Positions 27,149 through 32,422 of a DNA stretch of 32,422 bases are shown in pieces. Source of the DNA: Magnetovibrio sp. (lineage in GTDB: Bacteria; Pseudomonadota; Alphaproteobacteria; Rhodospirillales_A; JABHCV01). Location of the stretch: contig PBDF01000013.1 in the NCBI GenBank assembly GCA_002717285.1, positions 1 through 32,422 of the forward strand, written 5' to 3'. Within the stretch, counting starts at the first letter, position 1. The number at the start of each line of letters is the position of its first letter. The position numbers were made by a program, and so were the translations under genes. The notes under the pieces were generated by a model. It searched no databases. It had not been told where the DNA came from and saw only the letters and a list, made by a program, of their open reading frames with translations.

Positions 27149-28342
27149 ATGGCCACACTTGCACAACGAACTCAACGAAACACCAATATTTGGCCTGGCT
27201 TTGTTGATGCGCTTGCAACTTTACTGATGGTAATTATTTTTTTACTTATGATTTTCGTTTTAGCCCAGTTTTTTTTGGGCGAAGCACTTATTGGTCGCAA
27301 TGCTGCGCTGCAGAAATTGGAGACACAGATTTCGAGCATGAGTAACCTTTTATCACTTGAGAGAAAAGCTAATGAAGATATGCGTAAACGTGTCTCTCTA
27401 TTATCTGATGAGTTGCAATCTTCAGTATTAGCACGTGATGAACTAAAATCTTCATTACAGTTTATGAGTAATAGAGCAGAAGATTCCGAAAAATTATCTA
27501 AAGATTTATCACTCAAGCTCACTAATGCCCATAACGAAATTAAGATAAACAATAAAAAAATTGCGCAAAATCTACAGAACCTTACTAAATTAGAAAATGA
27601 TATTGTCGCCCTTCAGGCTTTGCGTGATGATTTGGAAAAACAAATTACAGGACTATCTGTAAAGCTTGACAGTAAAGATGCAATCATTGCTAAAGAACGC
27701 AATATTGCTGAAAGCGCCAATGCCCAAGTAGCACTCGCCAACCGTCAAATGGCTGTGTTGAGAGAACAATTATCACGAATTTCCGAGGCACTAGAAGTAG
27801 CGGAACGCAAAGCTACTGAACAGGGTGTACAAATCTCATCCATGGGGAAGCGACTAAATTCTGCCCTAGCAACGAAGGTCCAGGAACTTTCACGCTATAG
27901 ATCTGAATTTTTTGGCCGGCTACGAGAAGTCCTTGGTAATCAACCTGGTATAAGAGTTGTTGGCGATAGATTTGTTTTCCAATCCGAAGTGCTTTTTGCC
28001 TCTGCCTCTGCTAATTTAGGCGAAGACGGCATGGTTCAGTTGAAACAACTAGCAACTACTTTACGAGAAATAACGAAACAAATCCCAAAGGATATTGACT
28101 GGATTCTACGAATTGACGGACACACGGATGGAATACCTATTTCAAATTGGAAATTTCCATCTAACTGGGAACTTTCTGCGGCCCGCGCAATTTCAGTAGT
28201 AAAATTCCTCATTAATGAGGGAATTTCTGCAAATCGACTAGTAGCAGCGGGTTTTGGAGAGTTTAGACCTCTCGATCGAGCTAAAGATGAAGTAGCGAAT
28301 CGAAGAAATCGACGTATTGAGTTGAAGATGACCCAACGATAA
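27149..28342 (+). CDS. MotB/OmpA-like stator protein with long coiled coil
   Basis: The 397 residues have a short cytoplasmic start, one membrane helix (~21-45) opening with WPGFVDALATLL, where Asp20 matches the proton-binding Asp of MotB/TolR/ExbD, a coiled coil of ~200 residues (50-255) rich in LE, KL and QI heptads, and a C-terminal OmpA/MotB peptidoglycan-binding domain (~268-397) with RIDGHTDGIPI, ELSAARAISVVKFL and EVANRRNRRIELKM. AAGGGG lies 7 bases before the ATG, overlapping the upstream stop. With the previous gene it forms a complete ion-driven motor pair. Confidence 0.93.
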   Translation: MATLAQRTQRNTNIWPGFVDALATLLMVIIFLLMIFVLAQFFLGEALIGRNAALQKLETQISSMSNLLSLERKANEDMRKRVSLLSDELQSSVLARDELKSSLQFMSNRAEDSEKLSKDLSLKLTNAHNEIKINNKKIAQNLQNLTKLENDIVALQALRDDLEKQITGLSVKLDSKDAIIAKERNIAESANAQVALANRQMAVLREQLSRISEALEVAERKATEQGVQISSMGKRLNSALATKVQELSRYRSEFFGRLREVLGNQPGIRVVGDRFVFQSEVLFASASANLGEDGMVQLKQLATTLREITKQIPKDIDWILRIDGHTDGIPISNWKFPSNWELSAARAISVVKFLINEGISANRLVAAGFGEFRPLDRAKDEVANRRNRRIELKMTQR

Positions 28343-28740
28343 GCGCAAGCATTGGCACGGGTTAACAAAAGGCAATACTGATGCAAATCCTCTAAATATT
28401 GGATCTTTGGCAGAGACCTGTGTGCTAAAGTAGTTTATTGTAGTATGGTTTTAAGGTGCGGTGCTTGCACAAGATAATATTACCGCTTAGTACTGCTAGG
28501 AACATTATCTGAAACAGCTATTACCTGTCTTTGTCTTTGCTCTTTGAAAAAAATCAACTTTTGAGGCTTTCGGCCCGTATACTAGGCAACATTTTCGCCT
28601 AAAATATCTCTGCAAATTTCGCTTTGATTACAGAAATAATTACATCTAAAAACTGTGCCAATGCTTTCAACACCATTGGAGTAACCCCAGGTGGCATAGG
28701 TTCCAATGTTGAGACTACTTAGCCTAGAGACCCGTAAACA
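28343..28740. other. Structured spacer with an orphan boxA
   Basis: 398 bp between convergent genes. It contains a GCGGT/ACCGC inverted repeat (28458-28462, 28492-28496) enclosing GTGCTTGCAC, a boxA match at 28538, and a TAGGC/GCCTA stem near 28580-28600. I tried 4.5S RNA, tmRNA, RNase P RNA and tRNA signatures and found none. It may hold an unrecognised small RNA. Confidence 0.4.
28538..28549 (+). promoter_or_regulatory. boxA-like sequence away from rRNA
   Basis: TGCTCTTTGAAA is identical over 12 bases to the boxA of the rRNA leader at 309-320. No rRNA gene or coding gene lies downstream on the plus strand before 29286. Either a non-coding transcript is protected from Rho here or the match is chance. 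Confidence 0.4.
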
Positions 28741-29070
28741 TCAAAAAGTGAATGACTTTAGAGAACCGCGGGAAAGTTCCTCTGCAAGTTTTTCAAATAG
28801 CTTTTCCCCATTCCGAGTGTCAACCCAAGTTTTAAGATCATCTTCAAGATAGTAATGACTTGCTCCGCTTAAAGGCGATGACATCCAAATCTCACAGTTA
28901 GGAGCATTCTTACTAATTACATACTGAGCTCCGTTTGAAAACTCAATATTGAGTATTCCCGCATTCAAATCCACATCTATTTCATCACCCAAATCATTGT
29001 CTATACGGTCCAACATTGTATCTAGTGTTTTCTGAGCAATAGTCTCAAATATTTTACCATCAGTTATCAT
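28741..29070 (-). CDS. cyaY: Frataxin-like iron donor protein CyaY
   Basis: Bacterial frataxin, modulating iron delivery to IscS/IscU Fe-S assembly. The 109 residues carry the acidic first helix (TLDTMLDRIDNDLGDEIDVD), the strand LNAGILNIEFSNGAQYVI, NCEIWMSSPLSGASHYYL and WVDTRNGEKLFEKLAEEL, all matching the family. ATG start. It is a single gene on this strand. Confidence 0.93.
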   Translation of the reverse strand: MITDGKIFETIAQKTLDTMLDRIDNDLGDEIDVDLNAGILNIEFSNGAQYVISKNAPNCEIWMSSPLSGASHYYLEDDLKTWVDTRNGEKLFEKLAEELSRGSLKSFTF

Positions 29071-29230
29071 ACTTTTTCTCTTTTATTCATAAAAAGCCAA
29101 ATCGAACAAATTATAAATCAAGCCATATCTTGAGTCATGTGCACCAGTTTGGATGATGACTTTTCGGATTTTTCCTCAATAATTTCAGAACATAAAATAA
29201 CATATTAATACAGATACTTAAATATGGGTC

Positions 29231-29259
29231 TTGAACAGCACTACTTGTAAGGGTATATA
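29231..29259 (+). promoter_or_regulatory. rpmE promoter
   Basis: TTGAAC (29231-29236), a 17-bp spacer and TATATA (29254-29259), with transcription expected near 29266, 20 bp before the rpmE start. Close to sigma-70 consensus, as suits a ribosomal protein gene. Confidence 0.7.
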
Positions 29260-29285
29260 AACGTCATTGTTTAGGAGCATTTAGA

Positions 29286-29513
29286 GTGAAAAAAGACATA
29301 CACCCAGACTATCACGATATTACAGTCCAGATGACTGATAACAGCACATATAAGACCCGATCAACTTGGGGTAAAGCGGGTGACACAATTAAGCTTGACA
29401 TTGATCCCAAAACTCACCCAGCATGGACGGGCGTGCACCGACTTATAGATAGTGGCGGACAATTAGCAAAATTCAATAAAAAGTTTAGTGGTTTAGGTCT
29501 CAAAAACGACTAA
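29286..29513 (+). CDS. rpmE: 50S ribosomal protein L31
   Basis: The 75 residues begin [17 protein letters not shown] and contain [18 protein letters not shown] and HPAWTG, with the closing [14 protein letters not shown]. There is no cysteine, so it is the zinc-free (C-minus) form common in Alphaproteobacteria. The start codon is GTG with AGGAG 8 bases upstream. Own promoter at 29231. Confidence 0.97.
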   Translation: MKKDIHPDYHDITVQMTDNSTYKTRSTWGKAGDTIKLDIDPKTHPAWTGVHRLIDSGGQLAKFNKKFSGLGLKND

Positions 29514-29564
29514 CTTCTAAAAGTTGCTGTTCTGGTTGTAATTTTTATGAGGCGGCAACAGGTT

Positions 29565-29987
29565 ATGAAAAATAAAACTCAATACGAAGTACTATTTAAA
29601 CAAAACGGTCGCTGGGAAATAAATAGTCAATATCAAGCATCTGAAGAAGATGAAGCTATTGAAGAAGCTAAATATCTAGAAGGGCAAAAGCATATTGAGG
29701 ATGTAAAAGTCATACGCGAAGTCTTTGATATCAAAAAAGGTACATCTGAGGAATTTGACGTATACAGACCAGGCAAAAAAAAGTATCGACCACCCAGCAA
29801 ATACCCAAAAGAAAATCTGGAAGACCCAGAAACACCTAAAAAGAAAACATTTGCAAGAATGAAAAGAAAAGGCCCATCACTTCATTACACTCTAATGAAT
29901 ATAGTGGTAGTGTGTTTACTATGTATGTTTATTATTGCTGTATTGATTTGGTTTACTGGCAAGCATTTTTGGGAGTGGGTCGGTTAG
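29565..29987 (+). CDS. Uncharacterised C-terminal-anchored membrane protein
   Basis: From the ATG at 29565 the protein has 140 residues; an ATG 18 bp upstream lacks a ribosome site, while GAGG lies about 12 bases before the chosen start. The N-terminal half is soluble, with YEVLFKQNGRWEI, an acidic ASEEDEAIEEAKYLEG helix and VKVIREVFDI, like a compact sensor or adaptor domain. A basic Pro/Lys linker (~75-110) leads to one membrane helix (~111-131) and a short aromatic tail. Likely inner-membrane, with the N-terminus in the cytoplasm. It may be co-transcribed with rpmE, 51 bp away. Function unknown. Confidence 0.82.
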   Translation: MKNKTQYEVLFKQNGRWEINSQYQASEEDEAIEEAKYLEGQKHIEDVKVIREVFDIKKGTSEEFDVYRPGKKKYRPPSKYPKENLEDPETPKKKTFARMKRKGPSLHYTLMNIVVVCLLCMFIIAVLIWFTGKHFWEWVG

Positions 29988-30264
29988 TTTGTTGTAACAA
30001 AAAAACAAGTGCTATCTGCAAAATACAACTTTCTATTGAGCGCAAGAAAATGGCTATTTAAAAATACTGCCGATAAAAGATAATAATTGATCAAAGTGCA
30101 AAAATTACACTTTAAAGAAGCAACTTTTAGTAACCTTTTATATCTCAGAACCTTCTGAGAAAATCACAGAAAATTAGGCCAGAAAATAAATTTCTAAGAA
30201 AATGCACGCCAATTATTCAAACAAAAAAATTGTCAAAATTTTACAAATTACTGCGAACAATAAA
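29988..30264. other. Hairpin-rich spacer
   Basis: Non-coding and AT-rich. It contains several inverted repeats: TTTGTT/AACAAA just after the stop, AAAGTG/CACTTT (30093-30113), and TCTCAGAACCTTCTGAGA (30143-30160, perfect 8-bp arms). None is followed by a good T-run on the plus strand. They may protect the 3' end of the upstream mRNA. Confidence 0.35.
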
Positions 30265-30295
30265 TTAAGGGCCACTAGAATTTAGTGACCCTTAA
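30265..30295 (-). terminator. Hairpin, likely terminator for the DUF1192 transcript or bidirectional
   Basis: TTAAGGGCCACTA (30265-30277) and TAGTGACCCTTAA (30283-30295) form a 13-bp stem with one mismatch and a 5-nt loop, the strongest hairpin in this spacer. On the minus strand TTTATTGTT follows; on the plus strand no T-run follows. So it best fits an end for leftward transcripts, about 220 bp after the DUF1192 stop. Confidence 0.55.
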
Positions 30296-30518
30296 ATGAT
30301 CTTCCCTGTCAAACTTAATTATATATTATTTCAATATTATCTAACCATACTGGCGATAGCAAGGGCCCATAGCAATATTAGAAAGCAGACATAGAACCCT
30401 TTAACACGTGCTATGGACCAACATATTATAATTTAAAGGCTTCAAAATTAATATAGCTAAGCACTACACGCACCAGAAACATCACGATTAATCATGCTTC
30501 TAGCAAATATGCCCCAAG

Positions 30519-30701
30519 TCAAGAATTAAAGAAATTTTCAGCACTACTTCTTGCTTCTTTTTTTGCACTAATAGCCTTTTGCACTCGTCTAATTTCCCTC
30601 TCAAGTTCTCTAACATAATCACTTAAAGCCTCAATGGACATGATATCAAGATCTTTAATTTTTTCTTTTTCGACTGTGGGTTCTAAATCATCAGTATCCA
30701 T
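30519..30701 (-). CDS. DUF1192 family protein
   Basis: A 60-residue acidic then helical protein: MDTDDLEP start, DLDIMSIEALSDYVRELEREIRRVQKAI and a final KKEARSSAENFF. This matches DUF1192, small alphaproteobacterial proteins of unknown function that usually lie beside the DUF1013/TrcR gene, as here (divergent). The helix is amphipathic and likely a coiled coil. ATG start with AGGA 7 bases upstream. Confidence 0.9.
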   Translation of the reverse strand: MDTDDLEPTVEKEKIKDLDIMSIEALSDYVRELEREIRRVQKAISAKKEARSSAENFFNS

Positions 30702-30939
30702 TGAGAAATCCTAGTAGTTGCAATTTTTGTCACCATCTTATGATCATACAATTACTCTTAACAACTTTAAAGATAGCAAACTCCTATTTAAATATTCTCC
30801 CTTAACATCATAGCCTATCCGCACAAGCTACTGCTAACTCTGGACAAAAAAAAGCAAGTTAATGCTCGTGACTTAAACGTTTACTGAAACTCCGAAATAC
30901 ACTAAAAGTTTTTTTAAATAGTTTTCTAAAGAGCATGTT

Positions 30940-30968
30940 TTGCATGTAGTTTAACACAGATATAGGAT
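30940..30968 (+). promoter_or_regulatory. trcR promoter, apparently giving leaderless mRNA
   Basis: TTGCAT (30940-30945), a 17-bp spacer and TAGGAT (30963-30968). Transcription would start about 30975, only 0-3 bases before the ATG at 30977, and no ribosome site precedes that ATG. Leaderless mRNAs are well known in Alphaproteobacteria. Confidence 0.55.
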
Positions 30969-30976
30969 ACCAAGCG

Positions 30977-31678
30977 ATGACTCATCCGCTGATGCCAAAA
31001 GCAACAGCCGTATGGCTAGTAGAGAACACAGCTCTTTCTTTTGAGCAGATTGCCGATTTTTGCGGCCTTCATGTACTGGAAGTAAATGCTATTGCCGATG
31101 ACGAAGTCGTTGTTGGCATGCAGGGAATGAACCCAGTTTCTGCTGGTGAATTGACCTCAGAAGAAATAGAGCGCTGTCAAGCTGATCCCGGCGCTCGTCT
31201 CAACCCAGCCCCGAAACGCACTCCTGTAGCTAAAAAAAAGAGCGCTCGATATACCCCTGTTTCAAAACGCCAAGATCGTCCAGATGCAATTGCGTGGCTA
31301 CTTAAGAATTATCCCGTGCTGAGCGATGCTCAAATTTCCAGGCTTATTGGAACAACTAAACCAACAATCAATGCAATACGTGATCGTAGTCACTGGAATA
31401 CACCTAACATCAAGGCACAAAATCCAGTGGGCTTAGGGCTGTGTTCAGCCAAAGACCTTGAAAAGATAGTTTCTACTGCTCACGCACGCGCAGGCAACAC
31501 TCGCAAACCCAAGAATAATGCTAACACCGTCCCAGAAACAATAAACACGCCAACTGTCTCTGAATCAAAAGAGGAACACACAGCTAGGACATACATTGAT
31601 AATGTACCTGAAAATAATCAAAGCCTAAGTCTTCACGAAGATTCCAGTTCACTTCCTGAATCTAATAATGAAACCTGA
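30977..31678 (+). CDS. trcR: Cell-cycle transcriptional regulator TrcR (DUF1013)
   Basis: The 233 residues start MTHPLMPKATAVWLVENTALSFEQIADFCGLH (in family order), continue EVNAIADDEV, GMNPVSAGELT and a second helix-turn-helix-like part, RPDAIAWLLKNYPVLSDAQISRLIGTTKPTINAIRDRSHWN, and end the conserved part near residue 170. This is the DUF1013/TrcR family of Alphaproteobacteria. The last ~60 residues are low-complexity Asn/Ser/Glu-rich and probably disordered. Divergent from the DUF1192 gene. DNA binding is inferred from the helix-turn-helix-like repeats. Confidence 0.92.
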   Translation: MTHPLMPKATAVWLVENTALSFEQIADFCGLHVLEVNAIADDEVVVGMQGMNPVSAGELTSEEIERCQADPGARLNPAPKRTPVAKKKSARYTPVSKRQDRPDAIAWLLKNYPVLSDAQISRLIGTTKPTINAIRDRSHWNTPNIKAQNPVGLGLCSAKDLEKIVSTAHARAGNTRKPKNNANTVPETINTPTVSESKEEHTARTYIDNVPENNQSLSLHEDSSSLPESNNET

Positions 31679-32010
31679 CTTCCAAAAATAACTAAAATTA
31701 ACCCGCAATAATCGACTATAAATGGGGAAAAGATAAAATAAGAGCTTGTAAGATCACCAAAAACCAACAGAGACAATTCAATCTTGAGTAAAAAAACATT
31801 AGCTAAGTTTATTATCTAATAAATAGTTTTTTTTAGACCGTAAATATCAAAATTATTCAGATATCCTAACTATCTTCAATGTTGTCCAGAAACTTGATCA
31901 CCCACCGAGGAGCGTATTTCCATCTCTATTGCTTGTATTTGATTTCCCACGAAACTTAGGTTGCGTACAAAATTGAGATTTTTTAAACAAAAATTGTTAC
32001 TTTTGTAATC
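31679..32010. other. AT-rich spacer
   Basis: 332 bp with no open frame, clear terminator or RNA gene. The promoter of the DUF465 gene must lie near its end; no ribosome site precedes that gene. Confidence 0.35.
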
Positions 32011-32211
32011 ATGAATAATTTTAAAAGCATACAAATTAAACTCCGTTATTTACGTAATGAGCATCGTGATTCAAACATCAAAATTGACCAACTAACAAAA
32101 AATGGGAGTTATGATCAAATTCAGGTTCAACGTCTGAAAAAACGCAAGCTGTTAATTAAAGATCAGATTTTGGCAGTAGAAAAGGATATTCTGCCTAATA
32201 TCATTGCTTGA
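32011..32211 (+). CDS. DUF465 (YdcH-like) family small protein
   Basis: A 66-residue basic, fully helical protein. KLRYLRNEHRDSNIKIDQL and the later QVQRLKKRKLLIKDQI with ILPNIIA at the end are the recognisable DUF465 pattern. Members are small coiled-coil proteins of unknown function, often near cell-cycle or purine genes in Alphaproteobacteria. ATG start; no clear ribosome site. Confidence 0.9.
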   Translation: MNNFKSIQIKLRYLRNEHRDSNIKIDQLTKNGSYDQIQVQRLKKRKLLIKDQILAVEKDILPNIIA

Positions 32212-32422
32212 ATATAACTATTGATGAATTATTGAAAAGATTTCTAATTCCAATTCAAAGGCAAAAAAACTTATAAAGTGTTTCTCCAAAGAAGTCTCAC
32301 CCACTCACGCTATATAAAAATTTCCTATGTACCTAATCTTGGCTGTCAAAAAAAACAAGACAGACCTAGTTGCGAGTAGTTGCAGAAACAATTCGTTTGC
32401 AAATTTTAAAAGGCTTCGGGTA
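32212..32422. other. Right edge, nothing recognised
   Basis: AT-rich DNA with no open reading frame of useful length. Any following gene lies beyond the window. Confidence 0.3.

Noticed and set aside
26009..28342. Zorya anti-phage defence (ZorAB)
   Set aside because: The ZorAB-like build is present but no ZorC, ZorD or ZorE gene lies nearby; neighbours are housekeeping (efp, suhB, cyaY, rpmE). An uncharacterised core motor is more likely.
28680..28730. Possible tRNA or tmRNA end (GGTTCCAATGTTGAGAC)
   Set aside because: The T-loop consensus does not fit, no cloverleaf or acceptor stem can be drawn, and there is no tag-peptide frame.
30143..30160. Perfect TCTCAGAA..TTCTGAGA inverted repeat as a mobile-element end
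   Set aside because: No second copy, transposase or target duplication is present; more likely a 3' mRNA hairpin or chance.

Overview
The window looks like a core chromosomal stretch of an alphaproteobacterium. The left end carries the 5' end of a 16S rRNA gene on the minus strand, with the sequence style of Alphaproteobacteria. Several genes are alphaproteobacterial hallmarks: a TrcR/DUF1013 regulator, a DUF1192 protein, a cysteine-free L31, a ZauP-like partner of ZapA, and the efp-suhB-OmpA-MotA/MotB-like block. The DNA is AT-rich, about 40% GC by eye, with fairly long AT-rich spacers. The 16S fragment is too short to place the organism below class; a marine Rhodospirillales- or SAR116-like lineage is only a guess. 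I saw no mobile element, CRISPR array, tRNA or prophage.

Layout. (1) 1-655: start of an rRNA operon reading left, with a near-consensus promoter, a boxA antitermination site and leader hairpins. (2) 655-2836: a small lipoprotein gene (+) and a TPR/SHOCT-like/SPOR lipoprotein gene (-). (3) 3165-20797, all on the minus strand: zauP-like, zapA, 6S RNA, fau, ymdB, yebC, ruvC, ruvA, ruvB, ybgC, tolQ, tolR, tolA, tolB, pal, cpoB, tilS, ftsH, folP, glmM. This long collinear run joins cell division, Holliday-junction resolution, the Tol-Pal envelope machine, tRNA lysidinylation, membrane proteolysis, folate and peptidoglycan-precursor synthesis. (4) 21125-28342 on the plus strand: gap, an unknown gene, thiE, efp, suhB, then three envelope genes (an OmpA-like protein, a MotA/TolQ-like protein with a long tail, and a MotB/OmpA-like protein) that look like an uncharacterised ion-driven motor. 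(5) 28343-32422: a 398-bp spacer with an orphan boxA, cyaY (-), rpmE (+), an unknown tail-anchored protein gene (+), a DUF1192 gene (-), a trcR gene (+) that may be read as leaderless mRNA, and a DUF465 gene (+).

How the genes work together. The yebC-ruvCAB-ybgC-tolQRAB part is tightly packed, with ATGA/TGATG overlaps and gaps under 35 bp, so it is probably one transcript. A strong intrinsic terminator after pal separates it at least partly from cpoB-tilS-ftsH-folP. The 6S RNA sits between zapA and fau, its usual proteobacterial position, and its promoter lies inside the 3' end of zapA. The least-understood unit is the three-gene motor module at 24863-28342. Other points worth attention are the gap leader, the orphan boxA and a palindrome inside the rrn promoter.
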